DNA of 64,000 nucleotides from Arthrobacter zhaoxinii (GCF_024385505.1 NZ_JANFLT010000006.1:1-64000), one strand, 5' to 3'; shown: positions 17,135 through 26,015, counted from the first letter of the stretch. Notes: a model not told the origin generated them from the letters alone. Numbers and translations: made by a program.

Positions 17135-17164
17135 GTTCAAAGTGGAATACTTTCATTTGAAAGT
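17135..17164. promoter_or_regulatory. Tandem operator upstream of amiE
   Basis: ACTTTCA-TT-TGAAAGT (17149-17164) is a perfect palindrome with 7-bp arms. A degenerate copy, TTCAAAGTGGAA (17136-17147), lies between it and the start codon. The core is the reverse complement of the site before amiS. Confidence 0.7.
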
Positions 17165-17427
17165 GTCTAGTGGTCTGAACCACCTGTCAACCCCTTTCCG
17201 CGTTCATGACACCTCACGCGTGCCGCCGCCCAAATCGTCTTGCCCACCATCATCAACACGCAGACTGGAAGCCGCTGAAGATTCCAGGATGAGGGCATGC
17301 TGGTGAACGAGCGGTCACCCGGACCATGGACGTTGATTTCAGCGCCTGACACGCGGACGCGGCAGGGAGGCGCCGCCGTCGTATCTAAAATGAACAGCAG
17401 AACCTGCCCACGTAGAAGGAGTCTCAC

Positions 17428-18252
17428 ATGGTCATGCCCCGGAATCTGTTCCTCGTCCGCCACGGACAGAGTGAAGCGAATGTGATGCAGCGGGCGGCCA
17501 AGGCGGGGGACCCCAGCCTGTACAACGAAGAGACGATGACCGTCCCGGACAGGTCCTGGCGGCTCACGGACCTCGGGGTACAGCAGGCCAAAGTGGCCGG
17601 ATCCTGGATTGCCGAACAGAATATCGAGTTCGACCGTGCCATGGTCTCCGTGTACACCCGGACCCGCGAGACTGCCGCGCATCTGGGATTGGATGTGCGC
17701 TGGGAGGAGAACCGGGTGATCCGTGAGCGGTCCTGGGGCGAGATCGGGTCCATGTCGAAGCAGGACTTTGCACGCAAGTACTCGCAGAACGCGGCGTACC
17801 GGGACAGTGATCCGTTGTACTGGGCCCCGCCGGCAGGCGAATCCATTGCGAATGTTGCCGAGAACCGGGTGCGGAATATCCTGAGCACCCTGCACCGCGA
17901 AAACGCCCGGGACAACGTCCTGCTGGTTACTCACGGGGAATTCATGTGGGCTACGCGGCTGGTCCTAGAGCGCTGGAGCGACGAGGAATTCCTGGAACGG
18001 GAGGCCGACCGGGAGCAGATGATCCACAACTGCACCGTCCTGCAGTACACGAGCACCGATCCGAGTGACCGGAACAATGTCCGGGAGAAGCTCAACTGGG
18101 TCCGCCGCTGCTGGCCGGTGCAGGTTGACGGCGAGTGGACCATGTTCGTGGGCGAGTGGGAAGCCTTTGACCGGAAGCGCTTCACCGGGGAGGAACTCCT
18201 GGTGCGGGCCGAAGCAAACCGGCATTTTCTGGAGGGATCGTTCGGCAGCTGA
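17428..18252 (+). CDS. Histidine phosphatase superfamily protein
   Basis: The 274-residue protein carries the phosphoglycerate-mutase signature RHGQSEAN at residues 11-18, where His12 takes the phosphate. A second conserved His is in LLVTHGEFMWATR, and RERSWGEIG holds the catalytic Glu region. AGAAGGAG precedes the ATG. The substrate is unknown; the C-terminal 70 residues (VRRCWPVQVDGEWTMFVGEWEAF) are longer than in simple PGM-like phosphatases and may form a cap. It is not part of the ami unit: the 263 bases before it show only the amiE operator region. Confidence 0.82.
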   Translation: MVMPRNLFLVRHGQSEANVMQRAAKAGDPSLYNEETMTVPDRSWRLTDLGVQQAKVAGSWIAEQNIEFDRAMVSVYTRTRETAAHLGLDVRWEENRVIRERSWGEIGSMSKQDFARKYSQNAAYRDSDPLYWAPPAGESIANVAENRVRNILSTLHRENARDNVLLVTHGEFMWATRLVLERWSDEEFLEREADREQMIHNCTVLQYTSTDPSDRNNVREKLNWVRRCWPVQVDGEWTMFVGEWEAFDRKRFTGEELLVRAEANRHFLEGSFGS

Positions 18253-18286
18253 ACGGGTCTTGCCGTGCATCTGCAATACTCAGGGC

Positions 18287-18661
18287 ATGGGTGCATGGGG
18301 GACAGGCATTTTTGCCAACGACACAGCCGCGGATGTCCGTGATGAATACTTCGAATACCTCGAGGACGAGGTGCCGGATGAGGAAGCGACACGTCGCCTT
18401 ATCGACTCATTCGCTTACCTTCTGCGGGAGGACAACGCGGCCGAGTTGTGGGTGCCGCTTGCTGCGGCGCAGTTCCAGGTGGGCCGGCTCGACGGCCAGG
18501 TAAAGGCAGCAGCGCTCGCCGCCATTGATGAGGGCGCCGGCCTTGACCTATGGGAAGAAGCGGGCCCGGACGAGCTGGCCGAACGGGTGGCAGCTCTCCA
18601 GGAGCTGCGCGGCCAGATCACCGGGCCGCAGCCGGCACGGAAAACCTTCCCTACGTCTTAA
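18287..18661 (+). CDS. DUF4259 protein
   Basis: The 124-residue protein begins MGAWGTGIFANDTAADVRDEY, the hallmark start of DUF4259 (shown in part). It continues as an all-helical acidic domain with LWVPLAAAQFQVGRLD. The family has no known function and is often found near genes for immunity or metabolism. The start is the ATG at 18287, since the family begins exactly there. It lies 34 bases after the phosphatase gene. Its TAA shares bases with the TAA of the convergent membrane-protein gene. Confidence 0.82.
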   Translation: MGAWGTGIFANDTAADVRDEYFEYLEDEVPDEEATRRLIDSFAYLLREDNAAELWVPLAAAQFQVGRLDGQVKAAALAAIDEGAGLDLWEEAGPDELAERVAALQELRGQITGPQPARKTFPTS

Positions 18662-19137
18662 TTAGTCGTGTTTCGCCGGTGCTGGTCCATCGCCTTGAAA
18701 TAGGCCCGTGAGGGTGCCCAGTACAAAAGCACCGTCGCTGCGACCATGGTCAGGATGGCGCCCCAGCTCAGAAGGTTCGTCCCGGTAAGGAAAGTTAGTA
18801 CCGAGACCGCGGTGTAGGCGGTGAGCAGGATTCGGGCCCAGTGATGGCCCTTGCGGATAAATCCGGCTGCCACAGACGTGACAGCGAAGCCGATGCCCAG
18901 CGTCACCAACCAGACGGCACCCTCGCCGGTGACACCATCGCCGGCATTTAGAAGGGTGATTCTCGTGAGAATACCCAGTGCGGTCAGGCTCAAAGCGCCC
19001 AGCAGGAGGCCAAAGGACGAATCGACCTGCTTCGGCCGTATCGGCGTTCCGCCCACTGCTGCCGGGACCGGACCCGCTCCGGAACGGCCGTTGTAAGGAT
19101 TGATATAGCTGGTGCCGGGCGGCACGTGTTCGGACAT
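18658..19137 (-). CDS. Hypothetical four-segment membrane protein
   Basis: The 159-residue protein starts at the ATG at 19137 with GGGGGAAAC just before it. A Pro/Gly-rich cytoplasmic start (1-45) leads to four hydrophobic segments: LLLGALSLTALGILTRI, AVWLVTLGIGFAVTSVAAGFI, ARILLTAYTAVSVLTFLTG and WGAILTMVAATVLLYW. It resembles small actinobacterial integral proteins with no named function. The longer open frame upstream to 19455 is Arg/Pro-rich and not coding-like. Confidence 0.7.
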   Translation of the reverse strand: MSEHVPPGTSYINPYNGRSGAGPVPAAVGGTPIRPKQVDSSFGLLLGALSLTALGILTRITLLNAGDGVTGEGAVWLVTLGIGFAVTSVAAGFIRKGHHWARILLTAYTAVSVLTFLTGTNLLSWGAILTMVAATVLLYWAPSRAYFKAMDQHRRNTTN

Positions 19138-19287
19138 GTTTCCCCCATGCGAGCCTGCTGACGATGCGGCGGTTTGCCGTGATGCCCGACAGCATAGTCC
19201 GATGCTGGAAAAACACCGCCGGACCGGCCACCGGCTTAGACCACCGGCGCTGGCTTTGGCGGCGGCAGGTGGGGGAGGGACAGCACG

Positions 19288-19319
19288 AAAAGCGGCGCCT
19301 CCCGAAGGGGAGACGCCGC
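19288..19319 (-). terminator. Terminator of the nucleoside-salvage operon
   Basis: On the minus strand a 12-bp stem with one mismatch (GGGAGACGCCGC region with GCGGCGCCTCCC) is followed by TTTT. It lies 18 bases after the ribokinase stop. Confidence 0.75.
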
Positions 19320-19336
19320 CGTTGGTCCGCCGGGAT

Positions 19337-20251
19337 TCAGCGGACCATTTCGGCCAGCGCCGAGTAGGAGGACTGCGCACCCTCGCGGGTGGCCGCCAGC
19401 GCACCGGCACGGGCAGCGAACTCGGCCGCCTGGGCCAGCGAGTCACCGGCGGCAAGCCGTGCGGCTGTAGCGGCGGTGAACGCGTCCCCGCAGCCGGTGG
19501 TGTCCACGGCGGTCACCCGGGTGGGCGCAATGACGGCAACCCGGTCAGCACCGGAAGCGGTGCCGTCCAGTACGACGGCGCCCTCACCGCCCAGCGTGAC
19601 GATCGTGCGGCGTACGCCCAGACGGGCCAGGGCAGCAATTACCCTTTCCCAGTCCGACGCCGGATCCGCCAGCCCCGTGACCAGCGCCGCCTCGTGTGCG
19701 TTGAGCAGCAGGACATCGGTCAGGGCCAGCAGCTCGGCGGGAACCTCGCGGTACGGCGAGAGGTTCAGCAGCACCTCGGCGCCGGCGTCGTGCCCGGCCT
19801 GCGCCGCGGCCGTGACCGCTTCGAGCGGCACCTCCAGGCTCAGGCAGAGCACCGCGGCGTTCTCAAACAGGTCTGCCGGCAGTTCCGCGCCGGTGACCGT
19901 GCCGTTGGCGCCGGGGGAGACGATGATGGTGTTCTCCCCGGCAGCGTCCACCACGATCATGGCCGTGCCCGTCGCGGTGCCGGGGCGGCGCAGGACGCGG
20001 GAGGCATCGACACCGGCACCGGCAGCCGCCTTCAGCAGCAGGTCCCCGTGCCCGTCGGCCCCAACGGCACCGAAGAGCCGCACATCGGCGCCCAGCAAGG
20101 CGGCGGCAGCGGCCTGGTTGGCACTCTTGCCGCCCGGGACAATGACCAGTTCCGATCCGTTCAGGGTTTCCCCGGGGGAGGGGAAACGGTCGGTGCGGAC
20201 GGTCAGATCGGCATTAAGCGAACCGACAACTACAACTTTTCCGGCGGACAT
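19337..20251 (-). CDS. rbsK: Ribokinase
   Basis: The 304-residue PfkB-family kinase phosphorylates ribose at O5. It opens VVVGSLNADLTVRTDRFPSPGETL, with the PfkB first motif seen as GGKSANQAAAAALLGA shortly after. The second motif is VDTTGCGDAFTAA, which holds the catalytic Asp and anion hole. It is last in an operon behind a nucleoside hydrolase and two permeases, so it should capture ribose freed from nucleosides. Confidence 0.9.
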   Translation of the reverse strand: MSAGKVVVVGSLNADLTVRTDRFPSPGETLNGSELVIVPGGKSANQAAAAALLGADVRLFGAVGADGHGDLLLKAAAGAGVDASRVLRRPGTATGTAMIVVDAAGENTIIVSPGANGTVTGAELPADLFENAAVLCLSLEVPLEAVTAAAQAGHDAGAEVLLNLSPYREVPAELLALTDVLLLNAHEAALVTGLADPASDWERVIAALARLGVRRTIVTLGGEGAVVLDGTASGADRVAVIAPTRVTAVDTTGCGDAFTAATAARLAAGDSLAQAAEFAARAGALAATREGAQSSYSALAEMVR

Positions 20252-20281
20252 GCAGGGATTCTCCTTGGGTGGCGGACAGGG

Positions 20282-21712
20282 TCAGCGGTGGTCGGTCTCG
20301 GCCGCGGCGTCAACCTCGGCGTCGGCGGGCCTCGGGATGAGGAAGGACGAGGCTAGGGCCAGCGCCAGGATGATCAGACCCGCAATGATACCGGCGTAGT
20401 ATCCGGTGGACCCGGCGCCGTCAGCCGGGGTGGCCGCCGTCTTCACCGCGTAGATCACGGCGAAGCTCAAACCCGCACCCAGATTGAATGCCCCTGCGTT
20501 GAGGCCGGGCAGGAAGCCGGGGTTCTCCTTTGGGGAGAGCACAATGCCCAGGCCGTTGAGCATGATGTTGCTGATGCCGGCGTAGGTGATGCCGATCAGC
20601 ACGGATACGCCCAGCAGGCCCAACCGGGAGTCGCTGCCGACCATGAGGAGCATCAGCGCCAGCGTGATGACGGAGCCGATCAAGCCGATCCGCAGCACCT
20701 TGCCGTAGCCCCAGGTGGCGGCCAGCCGGCCGGCAATGGGCCCCAGGAGCAGCCCGGCGAGGGCGTAGGGGGTGAGGGTCCACCAGGCGGATTCCTCGGC
20801 GCCCATGCCGAAACCGACAACGCCGTCCTGTGCCAGGGCCGGGATGATGCCGTTGATGACGGCGAAAACACCGGTCATGGTCAGCAGCGTGGTCAGCAGC
20901 AGGGCCCAGGTGGAGCGCTGCTTCAGCAGGTAGGTAGCTACCAGCGGCTGGTCGGTGCGGTTCTCCACCTTCCAGAACGCCACGAAGGCGATGACGCCGA
21001 TGACGATCAGGGCAGCCACCAGTGTCCAGTTGGCGTCCGCCAGTTTGCCGGCCTCGTTGAACGCGGTCAGCAGGGTGCCCACGGAGATGACCAGGGGAAC
21101 AACGCCCACCCAGTCCATCTTTTCCTTCTTCTCGGCCCGGGATTCGGGGGCGAGGAAGAAGAGCAGGGCAGTGGCGACGGCGCCGACAATGGCCATGGCC
21201 CAGAAGACCGAGGCGAATCCGTGGTTTTCCGCAAGGTAGCCGCCGGCGACGGCGTCGACTCCGGCGATGCCGCCGTTGACGGCCGTGATGACACCCATCA
21301 GGGTGCCGTACAGCTTGGGGTCGCGGATTTCCACGCGCAGCATGATCAGTGTCAGCGGCACCACGGGTCCGGAAACACCCTGGATCAGGCGGGCGATAAA
21401 GAGGACTTCAATGCTCGGTGCCAGTGCAGCCACCACGGAGCCGATGGTCAGGACCACCAGCATGCCGGTCAGGACCTTCTTGCGGCCGATGATGTCGCCG
21501 AGCCGGGGCAGGAACAGGGAGAACAGCGCGGCGGCGGTGAAGAACGCCGTCTGCGTCAGGCCCACCGCTGCCGAGGTGGTGTTCAGTTCCTCCTCGATGC
21601 TGACCAGCGCCGGGGAGAGCATGGAGGCGTTGAGCTGGAACGCCACGCAGGCCGCCAGCAGGGCGGCCATGAGGGCGCCGACGTTTACGCGTCGGCGGGC
21701 GGTTTCAGTCAC
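20282..21712 (-). CDS. MFS transporter, downstream copy of a tandem pair
   Basis: The 476-residue protein has 14 predicted membrane segments, as in the DHA2 drug:proton class. The family loop LPRLGDIIGRKKVLTGM is present, as is RLIQGVSGP. It is very similar along its whole length to the upstream neighbour; many blocks, such as MDWVGVVPLVISVGTLLTAF, are identical. Its start overlaps the neighbour's stop by 4 bases. Operon context points to uptake of nucleosides or ribose, or export of a base. The family alone would suggest export. Confidence 0.85.
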   Translation of the reverse strand: MTETARRRVNVGALMAALLAACVAFQLNASMLSPALVSIEEELNTTSAAVGLTQTAFFTAAALFSLFLPRLGDIIGRKKVLTGMLVVLTIGSVVAALAPSIEVLFIARLIQGVSGPVVPLTLIMLRVEIRDPKLYGTLMGVITAVNGGIAGVDAVAGGYLAENHGFASVFWAMAIVGAVATALLFFLAPESRAEKKEKMDWVGVVPLVISVGTLLTAFNEAGKLADANWTLVAALIVIGVIAFVAFWKVENRTDQPLVATYLLKQRSTWALLLTTLLTMTGVFAVINGIIPALAQDGVVGFGMGAEESAWWTLTPYALAGLLLGPIAGRLAATWGYGKVLRIGLIGSVITLALMLLMVGSDSRLGLLGVSVLIGITYAGISNIMLNGLGIVLSPKENPGFLPGLNAGAFNLGAGLSFAVIYAVKTAATPADGAGSTGYYAGIIAGLIILALALASSFLIPRPADAEVDAAAETDHR

Positions 21713-23166
21713 CGGTTTACCCCGACTTTGGCTCGGGCGGCATCCGGTATGGCGGCCTCCGGATCACCGCTGATGTCTGCAGGCTTGGGGATGAGGAAGG
21801 ACGTGGCCAGGGCCAGGGCCAGAATGACTGCGCCGGCAATGATGCCGCCGTAGTAGCCTTCGGTGCCGGACCCGTCCGTCACCGTGGTTGCCGTCTTCGC
21901 GGCGTAGATCACGGCGAAGCTCAGACCGGCGCCCAGATTGAACGCACCGGCGTTGAGGCCGGGAAGGAAGCCGGGGTTCTCCTTCGGGGAAAGCATGACG
22001 CCCAGGCCGCTGAGCATCACGTTGCCGACGCCGGCATAGGTGATGCCGACCAGGATGGAAATGGCCAGCAGTCCCAGCCGGGAGTCGCTGCCGACAACCG
22101 GGAGCATCAGGGCCAGGGCGATGACGGAGCCGATGGTGCCGATCCGCAGCACCTTGGCGTAGCCCCAGCTGCCTGCCAGCCGTCCCGCGAACGGGCCGAT
22201 GATGAGGCCGGCGAGGGCGTAGGGCGTGATGGTCCACCAGGCGGACTCTTCCGCACCCATGCCGAAGCCCACGGTGCCGTCCTGGGCCAGGGCCGGGATG
22301 ATCCCGTTCATCACGGCGAAAACGCCGGTCATGGTCAGGACGGTGGTCAGCAGCAGGGCCCATGTGGAGCGCTGCTTCAGCAGATAGGTGGCGATGAGAG
22401 GCTGCTCGGTCCGGTTTTCGACCTTCCAGAACACCGTGAACGAGATGACGGAGATGACGATCAGGCCAATGACCAGCGGCCAGTTGGCGTCCGCCAGCTT
22501 GCCTGCCTCGTTGAACGCGGTCAGCAGGGTGCCAACCGAAATGACCAGGGGAACGACGCCCACCCAGTCCATTTTTTCCTTCTTCTCGGCCCGGGATTCA
22601 GGGATGACGGCAATGACGAGGGCCGTGGCAAGGACGCCGACGACGGCCATGGACCAGAAGATCGAGGCGAAACCGTGGTTCTGCGCCAGATAGCCTCCGG
22701 CAATGGCATCCACGCCCGCGATACCGCCGTTGACGGCGGCAATGACACCCATCAGGGTGCCGTATTTTCGAGGATCACGGACTTCCACGCGCAGCATGAT
22801 CATGGACAGCGCCACGGTGGGACCGGAAACGCCCTGGATCAGGCGGGCGAGGAAGAGGACCTCAACGCTCGGCGCGAGGGCGGCGATCACGGAGCCGATG
22901 GTCAGGACCACCAGCATGCCGGTGAGCACCTTCTTGCGGCCGATGATGTCGCCGAGGCGGGGCAGGAACAGGGAGAACAGGGCAGCAGCGGTAAAGAATG
23001 CCGTCTGCGTGAGGGCTACGGCAGCTGAGGTGGTGTTCAGTTCCTGTTCGATAGTGAACAGGGCGGGGGAGAGCATGGAGGCGTTCAGCTGGAACGCCAC
23101 GCAGGCGGCCAGCAGGGCGGCCATCAATGCACCGACGTTTACCCGTCGGCGGGTCATTTCACTCAC
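21709..23166 (-). CDS. MFS transporter, upstream copy of a tandem pair
   Basis: The 485-residue protein is the paralogue of the gene that follows it, with matching membrane segments and the same MFS loop. Differences cluster in segment 4 to 5 (TVALSMIMLRVEVRDPRKY against the other copy) and in the C-terminal tail, which could change substrate range. It is coupled by a 4-base overlap to the nucleoside hydrolase gene before it. Both copies look intact. Confidence 0.85.
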   Translation of the reverse strand: MSEMTRRRVNVGALMAALLAACVAFQLNASMLSPALFTIEQELNTTSAAVALTQTAFFTAAALFSLFLPRLGDIIGRKKVLTGMLVVLTIGSVIAALAPSVEVLFLARLIQGVSGPTVALSMIMLRVEVRDPRKYGTLMGVIAAVNGGIAGVDAIAGGYLAQNHGFASIFWSMAVVGVLATALVIAVIPESRAEKKEKMDWVGVVPLVISVGTLLTAFNEAGKLADANWPLVIGLIVISVISFTVFWKVENRTEQPLIATYLLKQRSTWALLLTTVLTMTGVFAVMNGIIPALAQDGTVGFGMGAEESAWWTITPYALAGLIIGPFAGRLAGSWGYAKVLRIGTIGSVIALALMLPVVGSDSRLGLLAISILVGITYAGVGNVMLSGLGVMLSPKENPGFLPGLNAGAFNLGAGLSFAVIYAAKTATTVTDGSGTEGYYGGIIAGAVILALALATSFLIPKPADISGDPEAAIPDAARAKVGVNR

Positions 23167-24110
23167 AGGTCAACCTCGCCAATGCGCTGAAGTGCGTCGA
23201 CAACCAGGTCCCAGAACTTCTGGTGATCCAGGTCGACGGCTACGGATGTGTTGCAGTCGTCGGGAGCCGGTGCGCGGAAGTCCGCCACCGTCATCCCCAG
23301 GGTCAGGGTGCCGGTCAGCTCCACGTCCAGCGGCACGCGCCGGGTGGTCATGACGGAGGGGTCAATGACGTAGGCAACGGCGCACGGATCGTGCACCGGC
23401 GGGAAGTCAAAGCCCTGGGCGTCCTTATACGCCTCTCCAAAGAAGTCGAGCAGCTCGCCGACGAATCTGGCCGGCTTGGTGCCGACGGCGGCGATGCGCT
23501 TGGCCACTTCATCGGTGGCCAGCGCCTGATGCGTGAGGTCGAGACCGACCATGGTCAGCGGCCACTTCTCGTTGAACACGATGTGTGCGGCTTCGGGGTC
23601 GATCTTGATGTTGAACTCGGCCACGGCGGACCAGTTGCCCACGTGGTAGCCGCCGCCCATGAGGACGACTTCCTTGACCCGTTCGGCGATGCGCGGTTCC
23701 TTACGCACGGCCATGGCGATGTTGGTCAGGCCGGCGGTGGGGACGATGGTAACGGTGTTCGGCTCGTGTGCCATCACAGTGTCGATGATGAGGTCTACCG
23801 CGTGGCGGGAATCCAGCTCAAGCGTCGGCTCGGGCAGTTCGGGGCCGTCCATGCCGGAGTCGCCGTGGATGTCCGGGGCGTTCTCGATGGTGCGGACGAG
23901 GGGTCGGTCACAGCCGGCGGCGAAGGGAATGCCTGTGATATTTGCGACACGGGCAATTGCCAGTGCGTTGCGTGTCACCTTCTCCAGGGTCTGGTTTCCG
24001 ACGACGGTTGTCACCGCCAGGAGGTCGATCTCCGGGCTGCCGTGTGCCAGCAGCAGGGCGACCGCATCATCATGCCCGGGATCGCAATCCAGGATGATTT
24101 TGTGGGGCAT
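23163..24110 (-). CDS. Nucleoside hydrolase (IunH family)
   Basis: The 315-residue enzyme splits ribonucleosides into base and ribose. The calcium-binding motif DCDPGHDDA lies at residues 8-16. AVTTVVGNQTLEKVTRNAL follows, and VVLMGGGY plus the EFNIKIDPEAAHIV segment form the rest of the active site. The ATG at 24110 has GCGGAGACG before it and matches the family start. It leads the operon, ahead of two permeases and ribokinase. Confidence 0.93.
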   Translation of the reverse strand: MPHKIILDCDPGHDDAVALLLAHGSPEIDLLAVTTVVGNQTLEKVTRNALAIARVANITGIPFAAGCDRPLVRTIENAPDIHGDSGMDGPELPEPTLELDSRHAVDLIIDTVMAHEPNTVTIVPTAGLTNIAMAVRKEPRIAERVKEVVLMGGGYHVGNWSAVAEFNIKIDPEAAHIVFNEKWPLTMVGLDLTHQALATDEVAKRIAAVGTKPARFVGELLDFFGEAYKDAQGFDFPPVHDPCAVAYVIDPSVMTTRRVPLDVELTGTLTLGMTVADFRAPAPDDCNTSVAVDLDHQKFWDLVVDALQRIGEVDL

Positions 24111-24547
24111 TACGTCTCCGCTTCGTTGAGGTTCTAGCTCCGGGACCGCAGTTCCGGCATTGCGGCACCCGGTTCCGGTACTCCTGCAGCGGTCCGCGGC
24201 GGTGCAGACATGGGGGAGTGCCTGCCTGGCACCAGAATTAACGATATCGACGTATTGCAGACCACTCCGCCGGAGCTCCTGTTCGGCACCGGACGGAACT
24301 TCGCCCCGATTTGCCATCTGCCGGCCCGGAAATTATGCTGTCTGCCGCTCTTTTGCGGGCGGGCGCGGATGCCGGCCGCTGCCTCCCTTCCAGCATGACG
24401 GAACGGCCCCGGACCCCACCAGACGGCACCTTGATTCGGGCTGCCGGTGCGGCCCTTTCGATGAACGTTTCCCTGCTCCCGGCGGGGAGTTAAGGTGGCA
24501 GCCCCGCTCGGGAGGGAGCGGGGCTGCCGACGATGCCTTTCAGGTTT
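24111..24547. other. Intergenic region upstream of the nucleoside operon
   Basis: This 437-base stretch should hold the nucleoside-operon promoter. A palindrome CGATATCG (24242-24249) sits in an AT-rich patch about 130 bases before the hydrolase start and could be part of a LacI-type operator. The far end carries the hairpin at 24497-24528. Small open frames here lack convincing ribosome sites. Confidence 0.4.
24497..24528 (-). terminator. Strong hairpin after the small basic protein gene
   Basis: A perfect 13-bp stem, GGCAGCCCCGCTC with its complement across a 6-base loop, lies 19 bases past the stop of the minus-strand gene at 24548. There is no T-run on either side, so direction and efficiency are uncertain. 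Confidence 0.6.
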
Positions 24548-24775
24548 TTACCAGCGGACCTTCCGCTCCCGCGGGCCTTGCTTCGTGTTCGGGTGGGTGG
24601 GTTTGTGGTCCTTGCCCAGGCTTTGCCAGCCGGGCAGGGCACTCTCGGGAGCGGAGCCGGGCAGGTGGGTGCCCGCCTGGCTCAGCCGTGCTTCGGCCGC
24701 CGGAGCGAGATGGATCTCCACGGGCGGAAGGACGGGTTGCGCGGATTCGGGCTTTTTCTTTTTCGGTGCACGCAT
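24548..24775 (-). CDS. Small basic hypothetical protein
   Basis: The 75-residue protein begins MRAPKKKKPESAQP and ends HPNTKQGPRERKVRW, so both ends are strongly basic. The middle (VEIHLAPAAEARLSQAG) may be a short helix. CTTGGAGACACC places a good ribosome site 6 bases before the ATG. No family is recognised. The composition suggests a nucleic-acid or ribosome-associated small protein, which is only an inference. It stands alone between the nucleoside operon and a broken oxidoreductase gene. Confidence 0.6.
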   Translation of the reverse strand: MRAPKKKKPESAQPVLPPVEIHLAPAAEARLSQAGTHLPGSAPESALPGWQSLGKDHKPTHPNTKQGPRERKVRW

Positions 24776-25024
24776 GGTGTCTCCAAGGGGTTACGGCCGT
24801 TGAAGCGAAGATCAGGGGCGCCGTCCGGGCACAATGGCGTGCAGGTTCCACCAGCGGGATCTGCGGGCAGACGGACGGGCTCGGAGGCCGGGCCTCAACA
24901 AGCTCTGAACTGGTTGTCTGCGGTCGGTAACGGCAGCGCTACTCGAATATGAGGAGTCCCATGCCGATGACCATAACAGCGGGTCCGTCCGCCGGGTAGT
25001 CCCTCTCGAAAACCTGCTGCAACA

Positions 25025-25065
25025 ACGACGACGGCGGCACCTGGGGCAGGTGCCGCCGTCGTCGT
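25025..25065 (-). terminator. Hairpin after the oxidoreductase pseudogene
   Basis: A perfect 18-bp stem (25025-25042 with 25048-25065) around GGGGC lies 8 bases after the stop at 25074. It is followed on the minus strand by TTGTTG rather than a clean T-run. Confidence 0.7.
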
Positions 25066-25073
25066 CGGGCAGG

Positions 25074-26003
25074 TTAGAAAGTGAGCACAATCCGGCCGCG
25101 CAGGCCGCCGGCCTCCAGCCGGCGGTGTGCTTCGGCCGCCCGCTCGGCAGGCAGGACATCGGCGATCCGCGGGCTGAGCAGGTCCGCTTCGGCCAGCGCC
25201 CGCAGCCGGTCCAGCTTCGCGCCGGAGGAGTATTCCTCGCCGACCCGGATCGGATGCACCGTAATGCCGCGGCCGGGATCGCCGTCCCACCCGCGCACAG
25301 TGGCGAAGCCGCCGCCGTCGCGCACGGCACCCGCCGCCAGCTCGTTCATCACGGCTGCGTCCGCCACGGCGTCCACCCCGTCGGGGAAAAGCTCCCGGAT
25401 CCGTTCGGCCACGTCGTCGCCGCGTTCCACCACATGGTCTGCGCCCAGTGCCGCCACTAGATCGGCGTCCTGTTCGGCGGCATCGGCGACGACGGTCAGC
25501 CCGGCATCCTTGGCCAACTGGATCAGGTAGTTGCCGAGCGTTCCGGCGGCACCGGTAATGGCCAGCACGGAGCCTTCGGCAAGGTCCAGCTTCTCCAAGG
25601 TCTGCACTGCGGTGAGGCCGTTCATCGGCAGGGTGGCGGCGGCCTCTAATCCGATGCCGGCCGGGATGCGGGCAATGGAGTCCGACGGCGCCACCAGGTA
25701 TTCGGTGTAGGCGCCCCGGCGTGCGGCCCGGGGCAGGGCCAGGGCCATGACTTCGTCACCGATCCGCCAACCGGCGCCGGCGCCCACCTCGTCCACGACT
25801 CCGGCGGCGTCCATGCCCGGAATATAGGGCGGTTCCTGCCCGCCCATGTCCTGGGCGCCGGACCGCAGCACGGTGTCGGTGGGGCTGACGGCTGCAGCCC
25901 GTACCCGGATGCGCACCTCGCCGGGTCCGGCGTGGGGTTAGGGTACGTCGAGGACCTCCAGGGCCTCGGGGCCGCCGAAGGCACGGATGCCAACAATCTT
26001 CAC
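25074..26003 (-). pseudogene. NADP-dependent quinone oxidoreductase, interrupted by a TAA
   Basis: The gene would start at GTG 26003, with AGAGGAG upstream, and encode VKIVGIRAFGGPEALEVLDV and more, the normal start of zinc-free quinone oxidoreductases. Codon 22 is TAA (25938-25940), in frame with the rest. Downstream the frame is intact for 280 codons: RAAAVSPTDTVLR, then the NADP-binding AITGAAGTLGNYLIQLAKDAG, to the end. The original codon was probably GAA (DVPEP). Reinitiation at GTG 25916 would give a protein lacking its first strand pair. A single-base sequencing error is the other explanation. It lies 12 bases after the SDR gene, in the same unit. Confidence 0.8.
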
Positions 26004-26015
26004 TTGGAACTCCTC

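Noticed and set aside
24242..24249. CGATATCG palindrome as a LacI-type operator
   Set aside because: It is only 8 bp, another copy of the core occurs near 27239, and no LacI-family gene lies nearby.
24311..24493. Open frame of 60 codons ending just before a strong hairpin
   Set aside because: It starts at TTG without a ribosome site, and composition is not clearly coding.
24939..25055. Minus-strand open stretch ending DGPAVMVIGMGLLIFE, which looks protein-like
   Set aside because: No start codon with a ribosome site was found, and it runs through the terminator hairpin of the pseudogene. It may be a fragment, but it cannot be supported as a gene.
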